From Paramecium tetraurelia (Eukaryota; Ciliophora; Oligohymenophorea; Peniculida; Parameciidae): a stretch of DNA of 64,000 nt. Shown in pieces: positions 47,405 to 60,705 of the stretch. Position numbers and translations under genes: made by a program. The stretch covers positions 198,330 to 262,329 of the forward strand of contig NW_001798986.1 of assembly GCF_000165425.1 (NCBI RefSeq). Direction: 5' to 3'. Numbering within the stretch: the first letter of the stretch is position 1; every line of letters starts with the position of its first letter. Under the pieces are notes generated by a model. That model was not told the DNA's origin, did no database searches, and saw nothing but the letters and a program-made list of their open reading frames with translations.

Positions 47405-48205
47405 TCATCTACAACACCCACATATGTACTCTTTTTAATCGTAATCTGATTTAGTAACTCCAACGCAGTTCATATGGTACCATTTCTGGCATTTATCGCA
47501 CTATATAGTTATGAGATAATACTTGTATAGAAGGCAAATCTGGATTCAATGGCTATTTGCATGTGCAATGGTTTGTCAATTTTGAATAACCTTCGAATCT
47601 ATTTTTGCTTGGTATCCAGCCTAATCTTGTGAAGAATGTGCACTTATCCAAAGTCTAAGCACTTTCATATTCTTCTAAAGAGTAAATAATGCAAGGAGAT
47701 TGAATCGCTGAGGCCAAAATATAGTCTGTACATGAAGTACTAAAGACCTCACTGTTGGAAATCCAAACCTTAGCTGAAGATCGAAATTTAATCACTTCAC
47801 TTTTTCGATAAAACCTATTATTCACTATCTTGGTTACCATCTGACTTCACATAGACAAATGAATTTTGACGAGTTATTTTCATTTATTGTTATTATTTTC
47901 TATATTTTTCCAACATAATCCTCAGACGGATTATTGGCATTTTTAATTAATGCATTTTGTCCTACTTTCAAAGTTTGCGAATTCACCTTAATCTCATCAT
48001 ATTCATGAATGATTGTATTTGAAGAATCTTTCTCAGCCCAATTTACAATCTCCTTGAACTGTTACTTTTTAAACATCTCTCTTATTTTAGATGACGTTGT
48101 AATCCCACCCTGATGCTTAGATTTCTAGATTTTCTTCCTGAGTTTGTCAGCTGAATCTTCAGAGTCTCCTGATTTATTACAGTATTTATCTTTAGACTCA
48201 GTCAT
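47405..48205 (-). CDS. BAH-PHD chromatin reader, 251 aa
   Basis: Exons 48205..47838, 47814..47523, 47500..47405; introns of 23 and 22 nt. A charged N-terminus is followed by a BAH domain (about residues 75-195: LKVGQNALIKNANNPSEDYV, CEVRWFYRKSEVIK, NSEVFSTSCTDYILASAI). A PHD finger closes the protein, HCTCKQPL, CDKCQKWYHMNC and ICGCC, with all zinc ligands present. The same short BAH-PHD architecture occurs in plant EBS/SHL proteins, which read histone H3 methylation. In ciliates such readers could act in transcription or genome rearrangement; that is inference. It lies 112 bases upstream of the kinase, on the same strand. Confidence 0.85.
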
Positions 48206-48292
48206 TTTATAATAAAATATTTATAATATTTCAATAGCCTTTTGTAATAATAATAAACTCCTTAATCTCTACATAAATAAATTATCTCTACT

Positions 48293-48552
48293 TCATCTAC
48301 AACTAGAACACCTTACTCCCCTCATTTTCAAATTCAAGCCATCTTCCTAACCCATAATCAATGTTGCTGGTAAGTAGATCTTACAATGCTCTTTTTCAAT
48401 AATTACTGTCTAATTAATAACTTATTATCTTTTATCCATTTAGCACTATCATTCAATCCTCCAATAAAATATCTATATAATTTCATTTAACTGAAAGTAG
48501 TAACTTAACTATTCTTTTGATTAATCCTTTTAAAATCTTAGTCCAAATTCAT
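48293..48552 (-). CDS. Small hypothetical protein, 77 aa
   Basis: Exons 48552..48447 and 48420..48293 with a 26 nt GTGCTA...ATAAG intron. Polar N-terminus, then a beta-like stretch EKEHCKIYLPATLIMGQEDG and a Cys-containing end VRCSSCR. No family recognised. The intron choice is not certain, since other frames are open over part of the interval. 87 bases upstream of the BAH-PHD gene. Confidence 0.45.
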
Positions 48553-49180
48553 ATTGTCTATATTATATTTTCAAGTATTTTGTTTTGATTTGATTTTAAT
48601 CTGAAATCCATCTCATAAATATTGATTTGAAGGCTTTAAAAATAACACTCATATTTTTATTTTCATAAATTGAGAGTAATTGTAAAAATATATGATTTCT
48701 TCATCTATTTATCTAAAAGGAAGCACATTAGATTTTATCTAAATTATTGGGAACAAGAACATGAACATCTTTATTAAAATGTCTTTCGCCTATATAAAAC
48801 TATGGTTTTAGATATTATCTTTACAAATTATAATATATATATAACTATCATTTCTTATGAATCAAAGTCTTTTAGTGAGTGCTGATGATAAACTAGTTCT
48901 TCATATCGCATGATAATCATAATTTATACAACCATTTTCACCAAGATTATTCAAATTTTATAGAGAATACTATTTATTTATTATTAAATGATCTTCTGCA
49001 CCAGAAAGCTGAGATATACGTGATTTGACTTTCCCTAATTAAACCTTCTGCCTATTATATATTATTTAAAGAATAATATAATTTTTAATGAATAACTTGA
49101 TATTTATTTATTTATCCCTTATTATTTAAACATTCTTTGAAACCTAATTATTTATTATTTTTAGTATATTAATAATAATA
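48553..49180. other. AT-rich divergent intergenic region
   Basis: 628 bases between divergent starts at 48552 and 49181. Nothing recognised. Confidence 0.5.
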
Positions 49181-50498
49181 ATGGATCCTATAAAATTCTA
49201 GAATTTTAGACAACAATTACCAATTCTTCTTTAATCATGTTAGGAAATTAGTGAAATATTTGGGTTTACTCTAAGTGAAGCACTAATACTATTACATTAT
49301 TATAAATGGAATGATTATGCATTAAATGAAGTCTTAGCTAGTCAAGAAGATTATGATCAGATATTAATAAAAAGTGGAGCTAAGTCAGCTATTCAATATA
49401 TTTCAGAGAAGATCTGCCCTATATGTTACTCTAATGATTCAGAAATCAATTTAAGTTGTGGACATTCCGCTTGCAAATCCTGTTTTGAATTATACTTAAA
49501 AGAAAAGCTAAAGCTATGTTCGTTTATCAATTGCTTCTTTTTAGGTTGCACCTTAAAAATACCGTATTCTTTTTTTGAAGAACATAAGGTCTATTAATAA
49601 AGCTATTTATTGAGGCTGAGCAAAGATTATCGAATCACTGTTAAATGCTGTAATAATTAAGATTGTGAATACTACATTCAAAATAAACCCTTAGAAAATA
49701 TTGTAGAATGTTTGTGTGGGACTATATTTTGCGTGAAATGTGAGCAAGGAGATCACCGACTTTTGAAATGTTAGCAATGTGTTGAATGGGTTAAACTATA
49801 TGAGGGGTCTGTCAACATTCTAAATTTCATTAATCAAGGCAAATTCTGTCCGAAGTGTAATTAGTTCATCGAAAAGAATCTAGGATGTAATCATATGACT
49901 TGCAAAAAACCCTTAGGATGCGGATATGAATTTTGCTGGATATGCATGGATGCTTGGTCCTGTCATTCCAAAGAAACTGGAGGCTATTACAAATGCAATA
50001 AATATAATGATGAATAGATTGAAGAGAAGAATAAGTTAAAAGTAGATAAATCGGATGAAAAACGATTAATATTTTATGCTATAAGATATGCTGGACATGA
50101 GAAGGGATAATAAATTGCACTCAAAAAGAAAAGAAAATTTTTAGACTTGGTTCAAAAGTAGTAAGTGATCGATTCTTTTAAGGTGCTGTTAAGGGATAGC
50201 TATAATTATATTATATAGGCAAGAATATCTTTAAAATGGACCTATGCCTATGCATATTTCTAAAAGAAGTAGACACCTATGTTCGAATTTGGACAAGCGG
50301 ATTTTGAGAGATACTGTGAAATATTGCATGACTTGCTTGAAAACGAGATTTACATAAAATTGAAATAAAAATAATCAATAGAATAATATCACTAAAAATT
50401 ACTAAACAATTTCAATTTAACAAAACAAGTATAAATATATATATAATAATACTTAGTTTTAAACTCGATTTCTGTCTGAATTTTCACAGCCAAAATGA
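49181..50498 (+). CDS. Ariadne-type RBR E3 ubiquitin ligase, 429 aa
   Basis: Exons 49181..50428 and 50457..50498 with a 28 nt GTATAA...CTTAG intron near the end. A UBA-like helix region ([19 protein letters not shown]) is followed by RING1 ([22 protein letters not shown]), IBR ([22 protein letters not shown]) and RING2/Rcat ([28 protein letters not shown]), then an Ariadne-like helical C-terminus. The Cys in LGCNHM aligns with the catalytic Cys that accepts ubiquitin from E2 before transfer. All zinc ligands appear intact. A cytosolic enzyme; in other organisms Ariadnes work with neddylated cullins. Confidence 0.9.
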
Positions 50499-51218
50499 AA
50501 TAATCAATTTAAATCTTTAAAATATCATTACCCATCTCATTTATTTCTTTATTCTATATGCCTAATTAATATTTCAAATATTTTTATTTTAATTCTACAA
50601 TCTAAATACAGGATATCGATTCTAATATAAATTATAATAAGGCTCTACATATGTATTAGATAGTATTTTATCGCAAATTGATTACAAAACATTTTTTTTA
50701 GAAGAGATTAATATAGAACAATAATCTGGAATAAATAAAAGATCTTTAAAATCTTGAGAATGTTATTTATATTATTTCTTCCCTCTATATCTCTTCTAAA
50801 CTTTGAAAATGAATGAATTATTAATCAAACGATGATACTTAATATTTGCCACAATCACACAAATGAAAATAATAATTTTATAATTGAATTCTCTAATTTT
50901 ATATCTTCTACATTTAGACAGAAAGCTTAAATCTTTGATTTTTAATATATTTAATATTTGGTAGACAGGATATAAGAATTATATAATTTCTAATTATTCA
51001 AAGATTAAACTAAGATTGATAAATAGAAAATGATTTCTATGGAAGCCTTAAATGAAAAGTATTGAGCATCATTAACACTAAATATTTTGATTACATATTT
51101 ATATGCGTAATTGAATTTTTAGTACTTATTAACTATTATTGGATTAAAATCAAATTCTGATCTGAAGTTGTAAGTTCAAAGATAATTAGTTATTTAAGAA
51201 AAATTATTTATTTTTATA
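50499..51218. other. AT-rich intergenic region
   Basis: 720 bases between two plus-strand genes, with short frames only. Nothing recognised. Confidence 0.5.
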
Positions 51219-52182
51219 ATGAGGCTACAGAGAAATCACTAAGGAGCTATAAACATGTTAAAAACAAAAATAGAATCTTATGAGCACCGCCACAAATAAC
51301 ACATACTTTGCTAATTATTCCCAGACACTCCAATGTGATTAATTTTGACTAATTTAATAGAAAATGGATAAAACCCCACTTAGATAAAGTAATTTTCACA
51401 TCTTATCATTTGAATTAAACTCTATTTTGTAAGAATCAAAAACCCACTCATGTTTATTTTATTATAGAAGGTGAAGTAAGATTGGAAGAAACATAAATCG
51501 AAAGGAGAAAACCTTAAAATGCCATGTTTGCTTCTACTTGCATGGCAAAGAGTAGAACTTTGCTTATCATATCAGCCGGCTCTTTAGTAGGGGTATGATT
51601 ATCATCTAATTTTAGGAAATTGAAGCATTGCACGAAAAACCTTATTAAACAACAGCTAAAAGCAATGTTCATTACAGTAAAATACTTTTAATTCCAGAGG
51701 AAATCTATATAGATTTAAAAAAACAAGATGAATCTTATTAAAGCACTGAAACACAGCATTTAAAGGATTAACTCATTTTGAAGAAGATAAACTAGCTAAA
51801 GAGTCGATTAGAATTGTAAGAGGTGTCTCCAGAAAGAGATTCATCCCCTTAGACGAAGATTAGCAGAGAAGATTTCATTGTCTAACAAAACAAAAGAATA
51901 TAGAAAAAAAAAAATTTTGAATTCATAAATCTAACACCTGAAGCTCCTTTGTTTTCTGTTAAAAAACTGAAACGAGTAGCTGCTCCTGATGATAAGCCAG
52001 AGAATAGAGCAAGATCGATATCAGCTCCTACTAAAGCGAAAATGCTTACTACCATGAAAAGCATAGAAAAAATATCAAAACCTGAAGAGATTACTCGATC
52101 TCGAGCCAATACAATAAATTTTGGAGAAAAATGTAGACCTGCTTCTCGAATCTTTTGGCAATAAATATTTTAGAAACTTTGA
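51219..52182 (+). CDS. Cyclic-nucleotide-binding-domain protein, 304 aa
   Basis: Exons 51219..51334, 51361..51592, 51616..52182; introns of 26 and 23 nt. A CNB fold is visible in the first half: LFPDTPIKWIKPHLDKVIFT, THVYFIIEGEVRLEE and SAGSLVGEIEALHEKPYQTT, the last aligning with the phosphate-binding cassette (GE...A, where PRA(T/A) is usual). The Arg of that cassette is not obvious, so nucleotide binding is uncertain. No channel, kinase or exchange-factor domain follows, only a basic Ser/Lys-rich tail. Only 21 bases separate it from the VPS8 start. Confidence 0.75.
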
Positions 52183-52203
52183 TTTTATATTTATATAAAT
52201 TTT

Positions 52204-55200
52204 ATGTTTAATTTGGACGATTTATTGGCAGAAGATGAAAATGATGTGAATGATGCATCTAATTTAGAGATTGACGACATTCTAAATGAAAGTGATAATT
52301 CTATCAAAGAATTGGATATTGAAAAAGTAAGAATATGTTTGAAAAATCAAGGCAAATTAAATTTTAAGCGAGAAAAAACAAAAATTAAAAGTGCAAACGA
52401 AATGTGAATAAAAAGAATATGAAGAATTAATAAAAAAATACATCGAGCATGATTTCGAATAATAAACAGAAGAGTTTAAAATTGAAATTTCTTCATCCAA
52501 TGAGGAGGAAATTGAACCACAATCATTAATCGATTAAATTGACAAGTAAGAAAGAATAATTAAGGAATCCTCTCTATAGAATGTAGAATTGATTAACAAT
52601 AATATTGAAATAGAAAATACAGAGATTCACGATTTATAATTAATTTCGAATCAATTGAAGAAATTATCAGGTCAACCGTGTCTCATTACTTTCTAATTCA
52701 ATATCTTATCAATAGGAACTTCAGTTGGTGAAATACTGGTTTATTCTGCATCTAATAATGATTTTATTGGTATTTATATTAACTAAGCGCAGTTCTGAAA
52801 TACAATTCTAAAGTGAGTGCAATTGATAATACTTAAGCATTTTTAGTAGCTAGCTATGAAGATTGTGCAATCATTTTATGGGATCCCAACACCAAAGCTC
52901 AATTAAAAAATATTAAACATTAAGAACCTCTCTTATCGTTGAAGTTCTTTAATGAAACTTAGTTCATAATTTCTGACTATTTGGGACAAACATCCATGTG
53001 TAAAATAACCAAAATGTTATGGTCATATTAAGTTGAGATAGACAAACTATTGCCAAGGTATCAATTCATAAAATTAATTTAGACAAATCCATCCATTCTA
53101 TCAAATTTCTATTTGGAAACAAGAATATATATCGTTTTCATGTTTAGAGTAAGTCATAGTTATGAAAATTGATTAGTAAACATAAATTATTAAGCGAATC
53201 AAGAGATAAGTAGATGGTTACACATACCCTTGTACAAGTTGGGGATAATTTACCAATACTGAAGAATATACCGAAATGATTGAGATTGCATTAGCAGTTT
53301 CTTGGGGTACACATATAGAAATATATGTTGTTGAAAAATAATAGTTGATTTAAAAATATTCCTTTATTTTAAACACTATAATTTCCTGTAATTGGCTATC
53401 AAGGGATATGCTATTAGTATTTACAAGAGAATTTTAAATTGTTACTTTAAATGCATAGTTTTTTAATAAGGATATAATTACTGAAGAGTCTAGAAATACT
53501 TTAAGGAAATAAATGAACTATTTATCCAATAAAACTGAAAAAGCTATTTAATCAATGACACCTTTGGGGGATGTAATTAACTTTCCTTTGTAAATAAATA
53601 ATGGTTAATAAATGGTATCTGTGTATATGAATTGCATATCTGTTAATGCTAGATTCGTCTATCTTTTAACACTCCCAATAATCAAAAGAGTTAAACTACT
53701 GATCTGGTCAGATTATTTAAAAGTAATGATAGAAAAAGCAGAAACAAAATAAAATTGGTATGATATTTTATCTTTCGGAATCAAACTGTATTGGAATCAA
53801 ATCCATTGTTTTGCCATCCCTCAAACTAGTTATGATTAAAGAGTTGTATTTTCGGATATTTCAAAAGACATATGCAGTACATTTATCAATCTAGTGGGAC
53901 AAAGTATTGAATCCTAAAAGGTCTCAGAGTAATTGAAATATGAATAATGGACTTAAACCATATATTCGGCTATTTAATATTGTATACATTGCAATCAATA
54001 GTAATATCTCTTCACAGGTTTGAAGACTCTCTTAATAAAGTTTCATCGTTATACATAATTGTTAGCATCATTAGAGGAATTTATTTTAAACAAATAGATT
54101 AAATAGATTCCTACAGATTTGCTTCTTTAGATATCTACTCACTACAAGGTGTTAAATAAATCAGATATTGTAGAATAATTGATATTGTCATTAGATCCAA
54201 AATGTTTGGATATGACAACCATTTTTTAAATTTGCCAAGAAAATGATTTGTATACTCCATTAATGGTAGTATGTCCTCGTATTGATCATGATTATATTAC
54301 ACCGTTATAAAAGATGTACTCCAACTTTTTGAAAACCCAAAATTAAAATATGTTATTAAAATCGTTGTGGTTTATAAAATTGACTTTTCAATAGATTTTA
54401 TTCCCAAATGAAAAGATTCCTTAAGATAGATTTCAACATGCTTTTGGATAAGTTATTATGTGGTTGTTAATTGATGATATTTTAAGGAACTTTGGAATTT
54501 ATCTGCCAAAGGAACTTTTCGAAATTCTAAAATTTGCTATGAATTATGCTTCTTTATTCAACTCAGAATAATTACAAAAGTATTTTAATAATCAGAAACC
54601 AATTTTGGTGGCTTTTATACATAAAATTTATAAAAGCTTGTCTTAATCAATAGTCACTCATGAGGCATTAGGAATTGAATTTAGTAAATTCATAGGTTCA
54701 ATAAAAGGATTGGTTCTTGATGAAGAAGTATACATAAAGTCATTAAAACATCTAGTATCTGATAGAAAGAATTTCTAATTAATATTAAACATTTTGGAAT
54801 AAATTGAGTTGAAACCGCTTTTAAAGAATGAACTTTTTGAATAATCAAATGATAACTACATTAAATCTCTTTTTGCCTCAGATATCTATAAGCAAATAGA
54901 TCTTTGTTTGATAAATGTAAACAAAAAGTTTTTCTCTCTTTGGTTGTAAAGATAGCTCAATTAAAAGAGAGAATAAACTTTGAAGGTTTTAGAGTTATAC
55001 TTTGATACCCTACTGGAAAATCATTAAACTTTACAGATCTTAAAGTAGATAGTTCCAACATTAACATCTTAAGAACAGTATAAGTTGATGAAAAGAGAAT
55101 TAATTACTAATGGATATATGGAATTATTTCAATCTTTAGGTCCTTCGAATAAAGATTTACGAGCTTTGTTTATTAGAGCTAGTTGCATTCATACACCTCA

Positions 55201-56224
55201 TCATGTATTGGATAAGATTCATCATTTTGCTTTAGATGACTTAGAATCAATATTTATTGAAACTAAACATAAAGAAGGATTAGGATACATATATGCACGA
55301 GTTGGTAAATTCAATATTGCTATGAGATTTTTTGTTTAAAATTTGCTTGATTATTTACAAGAATGTTTTACATAGTAATCCTTTTCAAATGAGATTTTAA
55401 ACTTAAAATTCGATTTATTGTTTTAGACTTGCAAAGACAATTTATCTCATAATGATCAAAATCTATTCTTTGAGTTGGGTCATCAACTTTTTAATTCAGA
55501 AACTCACTCTCAGATTTGGGTCTTCTCTGAATAAATAAATTAAAACAATTATTAAAATATGATACCAATTTTATAGGTCATCAATGCAAGGCTGTGCGAA
55601 TATTACAATTTTTTGAGTATTGAAGAATTGATTAATTTGATGGAGGAACAAATGGATATCTTCAGAATGGTGTGGATAAAATGGAGTTTCAAGAACTTGA
55701 TTTATGATTAAAGAGTGCAGTATAGAATTTGGTACAAAAGCTATTTTATTGAATTGTAAACCTATTTAGGATTCAAGTTTTAAATATTTCATTAAGATGT
55801 ATATTTTAAAATTATTCTAGGCCAGTAGTCCCGAAATCCAGAATATATGTAGTAATTGTAACGAATTTATTACAAATGAATAACAATAACATGTGTTAAT
55901 TAGAAAGTGTTCTCATTCAACACATCAGAGTTGTTTATAATAGCCATTCTGTCATATTTGCAATCCAAAAGTCAAAATGCAATTAGAGAGTGTGTTAGCA
56001 AATAGGACTGCAAGTGATGGAGTTGATATGAAGAGAAGATAAATTTTGATTAAAGAAAATGAAATCATGAAAGTAAACAATTTAGTTTAATATAAAAATA
56101 GAATCATCGCAAATTAGAAGAACAAATGGATGATTTGTAATTAACAGCAGAGGATATTCGAATTCATGAGGAAAATCGAATAATCCGTAATTTAGAACTT
56201 TTTGATAAATTTTTTAATTTATGA
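52204..56224 (+). CDS. VPS8: Vacuolar protein sorting protein VPS8 (CORVET subunit), 1298 aa
   Basis: Exons 52204..52326, 52352..52769, 52793..53057, 53083..55798, 55821..56072, 56102..56224; introns of 25, 23, 25, 22 and 29 nt. An acidic N-terminus (FNLDDLLAEDENDVNDASN) leads into a WD-type propeller with the VPS8 hallmark LSIGTSVGEILVYS, ASYEDCAIILWDPNTKAQ and a long helical solenoid. A C-terminal RING-H2 is ICSNCNEF, RKCSHSTHQSC, FCHIC. VPS8 is a CORVET tether subunit for early endosome fusion. Ciliates have several VPS8 paralogues, one of which is known in Tetrahymena to be needed for secretory-granule formation. Its stop is 20 bases from that of the importin gene. Confidence 0.87.
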
Positions 56225-56244
56225 GTTAGAATACACAATACTGA

Positions 56245-59200
56245 TCATTTTGATACTTCCAAGAGTTTCTTCTACTCTTCTTGACTTAACATTCCAAATA
56301 TTGCTTAGACATTTTGTCCTTGGGATTATTCAAATACTTTCAAGGCACTTGAAATCTTTGTATCAATAGCTTCACTAGATCTTTTTGTCTTGTAAGAATT
56401 AGCAAAAACTTTGAGAATCTAAAAATATTAATTTAGTAGATTACTTATAAAGCATTTTCTGGTTTTCCATTTATTAATTGATTGCAATCTGCAATGACAA
56501 AGTCTGCCAATTATTCATGTTGAAGACGAGCCTCTGGTTTATCATATTTGAGAGGTAACAAATGTAACCAAGTTTGAAGTCCTTAGGCAAGATCACCTCC
56601 TAAAGATTTTGATTAATATTTGATGATTTTTCCTAAGGCTGCAATTGAATTGTCTCTGGCGTGTCCATGTTATTTTTCTGTGTCATCTTGGTTCTTGTCA
56701 ACCTTTAAGGAATCAACTAGAGCCTTAGATAAAATGGGAGCAACATTAATGTACAATTACTATTATGATATTTAAATGTAATACCTCTGGTGTATTGAGG
56801 GCCATGATACCAATTCCATAAACAGCAGCTTATCTCACAAAGCACACTTTATCAACAGCATAGACTGTCAAAGCTTAAGCGAAATCGTTGAGTTTGCCTT
56901 AAACATATGGGTATCCCAAATATTCAACCATGTCATCAATAAGGAAAATACCAAATTGGTGCATTTTTGGAGATTAGGTTGGGTCTAAGACCTTGGGTAA
57001 AATTTAATTGCAAATGACTTCATAGAGTGGTTATACTTAATCTTTGTGAGTCTTGAAGATGGATCCAATGCATTCAGCAATTTTAACATGGAGTTCTTCT
57101 TCAGTTTCGGTTTCTTCTTTGATAACAGTCTTTTCATCTTCATCAACATCTTCCTCCTTTGACATTTTTTCATTCTCAGCCTTTCTCTTGTCTGATTCCA
57201 ACAACAATTTAAAGACTTTGTCTGAAAGTTAAGTAACTTCTTCAGTTGTCATGAATGGTTATCCAACTATGTCAATAATTTCTTTGATGCAATCGACTTA
57301 TTCAATAATGACCATAGGATCGAATTCTTTCTGAGCAGCTTCTAATATGATTCCTAAGAAGTATTTAGCTCCGTTAACCAATTGTTATACATTATTTGTA
57401 GCCTTAACATTTTCAATAAGACTGACTAAACATTTGCATGCAGCACTTCTAATGTTTTCATCGGTATTGAAATTGCAAAGAGGCACAATCAATTAGGTGC
57501 ATGAATCAAAGTAAGGGAAGAAGGATTCTTTCAACTCTTCAATGAATACTGACAACATATGAATGGCGACTTCAGCTTCCTCGTTATCATAAGTATGGAA
57601 TTCTTCATCTCCAGTTCCTGTATGTACTTTGAACACTTATTAAACTAATTGGAATAATGATGGGATGATTTCGGGTAGGTATACAGCAATTTATTATGGG
57701 CATACCAAGGCTAATCTTTACCATCCAGAGAGGACATAAGATTTTTAAGGATCAACAGCTTCAAGTTGACTAGTTTGGACTTGGATTAAAATTCTAACTG
57801 TTTCAGCTAAAAATGGTTAAAATGCAAGTTAGCCAACAGCTGAAGCTATTAAAGTGATAGTTTCAATAGTTTATCCTTTCAATTATCTATATTCTTTATT
57901 TTAATGATTCTAGAAGACTTGGAATAATAATGGTACAATTTCATTAACATAAGGAAGGAATTGTTATTTACTAGATTCTGCTGTAGCTGCCAAAGCACTC
58001 ATGGCATTTTCTTTTACAATAGAAATTCCATTATTCAAATATTAGATTGTTAATTAGATAAGATTTTGTAAATATGATTCAATTCCTTTTTCAGTTCCTT
58101 CAACAAAATTAGTTAAAGCAGCTAAAATGTGAGATGTAACTCTTGGAACATCTTCAACTTATAATCTGGTTAAGAATTATGGTACTATCAAATGTAAATA
58201 GTTCTCTTAGAACTTAGGTTTCATATCATCAGCAATTTAACCTATAGCATGACAAACTGCATATCTAATCATAGGATTTGAGTCACTCAACATTGGAGAT
58301 ACCAATTCAATTATTGGTTTCACTTCTGCTACTTCCTCTATGTATTCACCAACTTATGATAATGCCAAAATTGCAGCATATTTATATCTCCAATCTTGAT
58401 GTTGTAATAATTAATTAACTATTGGACTTAATACTGGTAACATTTCCTTATCACCAATTGATTCAATCAATCTATCAATTGAAGACATACCAAATCTTGT
58501 TGTTTCACAATCTTCATCCTATTATATATCATCATTAAATCCTTCAGCTGGCTTCATCCATTCCTCAGATACTGTCTAACTAATTTGGATCATGTGGAAG
58601 AAAATCATTTCTACCAATTGACTCAAGTATTATTTGTCTTGTTTAAAAACTCTTGGGAATTTTTCAGCTAAACTTATTAAAGTTTCTGTTCCAATTCTCT
58701 TCAATCCTTATTCAATTTGAGATTCTCTGAAAATAGCTGCGATTCCATTGAAAAATACGTTGATTTGTTTTCTAAAGAACTTTGGTTCAGCATCAATGAT
58801 ATCAGAAAAGGTTTCCATAATTTCTTCTCCTAAAGTTTGATCTTACACTGTAACAGCCAAAGCAGATTACATAAGGTTTGGAATGAGATCTTAGAATGCT
58901 CTGTATTATTTGGGTTCAGATGTTGTTACATAATTACCAATTGATTAGATTGTTGCTGTTTTAATCTTTTAATCTGGACTAGCAAGTCCTTAGATGAATA
59001 GAGTGTGAAGATCGGCTTAATGTTTATTGAATAGATCTATAGCATATGTGAAAAGATTGGCCAATATCTTGAATCCACATTCAATCAAGTCATTTTTTGG
59101 GGATAAGAACAATTACCATAATGTTTATAAGAGATTAGGCCATGAATTTTTTGTTTCATCTTCGAAGAGTGATCCTCCAAGTTCTCCTATAGTATCACAC

Positions 59201-59529
59201 AATTGACTTCTCACATTAGAACTAGTTTCAAGCTCCAACAATTAGAAGAGTGACACTTTAACAATTTCCTAAGTCTCTGGAGTGAGAAGGCTCCATACAT
59301 TTTTATGACTCTTGGGTGAATAGTTACTGAGTGAGTTTCTCAAATACACTGGAGCAAATTATCTGATTTTTAATTCTTCATGTCTGCATAGATGGAGCAT
59401 TGATGTGACAAATTCACTTGGCTAAGAATCTCTATATTAGGCTAGTAACTCCTCTGCCTTTTATCTGGTGGCATTATCTGGTGAGAACACACCATGGATC
59501 ACATTAAGAAGCTATTCTTACAAACTCAT
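56245..59529 (-). CDS. IPO5: Importin-5 / Kap121-type karyopherin beta, 1077 aa
   Basis: Exons 59529..56785, 56759..56445, 56418..56245; introns of 25 and 26 nt. A continuous array of HEAT repeats from MSLQEQLLNVIHGVFSPDN onward; the N-terminal repeats with RQFAPVYLRNSLSNYSPK form the RanGTP-binding face. An acidic loop DVDEDEKTVIKEETETEEEL lies in the C-terminal half, as in the family. Length is close to human IPO5. It imports ribosomal proteins and histones into the nucleus; in Paramecium, which nucleus it serves cannot be told from sequence. Both introns are in the C-terminal fifth. Confidence 0.93.
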
Positions 59530-60116
59530 TGTTTTTTTATCACAAATTTTGTATTTTTAAATATTAAAATCATCAAATTTATTTAAACATATAAATCTCG
59601 ATTATTCGAATTTTCAAATATACTTAAATTCCCTCTCATTTCCAATCAATTACTAATGCACATAGTTCTTCATTTACAGTATCAATTATGGTTCATTTGT
59701 ACATATCGGCAATTGAATTAATAATTAAACATCCTTAAATTCAAGAATTTATTATAAGGGATAATTCAAAATGATTTATTTAATAATTCTAGTTAAATGA
59801 AAGGTTATCATCCAAATCAAATAGTATTCTCTTGCATAATAATTATGAGATTGGTTCTAAATATTCAATTAATTCACTAATATTTCACTCCTTTTTATCT
59901 TAATGGATATATTGAATATTTGATTAAGGGATTTACACAACTTATTAATAAATCTATTTGAAAATATTTTTATAGAATATTTTAAATAACCCCAAAAAAT
60001 TTATAAGATCTGTATGTATTTTTAAACACATGCTGAATTATTTAGATAATGATAACTAATATACATTAACAATTTGTCAATACCAAGTTAGGCCAATCAT
60101 TTTATTCTAAAGTATA
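59530..60116. other. AT-rich divergent intergenic region
   Basis: 587 bases upstream of the importin gene, with no recognisable feature. Confidence 0.5.
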
Positions 60117-60557
60117 ATGAAACAAAACCAAAAAAGAAGTAAAAACTTAATTAGTTTTCCTAAAGATATATTTATTGGAAAGCCAGATTTATAATTGAAA
60201 AACAGTCTAAAAAGTTTAGAAGTTCAGAAAAACAATTTAACAAAGACAAGGTTAAAATACTTAACTGAATTAAACTAAAGACTAGAAATTATTTATCCTA
60301 TTTTTATTAATTTAAAATTAAAATTACTGTAATAGAGAATATTAGGATCATTCATTTAGTTATTTTTTGGTTTATATTAATATTAGATAATTATATTATA
60401 TCTTATTTGCTAAATAAATTAGCTTTTGATATTGGATTGCTTCGATTATAACAATTAATTTTAGAGATTAAATTTATCTTATTGTTCAAGTAATTATTAG
60501 ATTTCATTTGAAAATTGTATTTTTAATTTCATATTATTTTTTCTCAAAATTAATTGA
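60117..60557 (+). CDS. Possible hypothetical protein, 146 aa
   Basis: Intronless frame from ATG 60117 to TGA 60555..60557. The first 60 codons look coding (SFPKDIFIGKPDLQLKNSLK, then a short coil). The rest is increasingly hydrophobic and AT-driven (LGSFIQLFFGLYQYQIIILY), so the true gene may be shorter or spliced. 148 bases upstream of the CRAL-TRIO gene. Confidence 0.4.
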
Positions 60558-60705
60558 AGATTATTTTTTCTAGAGTTATATATTTTCCTTACCTCATTCT
60601 TTGAACACAGTAACTTACTAGCAATTATTTTATAGGTATAATATTCTAACAAAATATTCATAATATTTTTCAATTTATAATAATAATTTTTTGAATATAA
60701 TCAAA

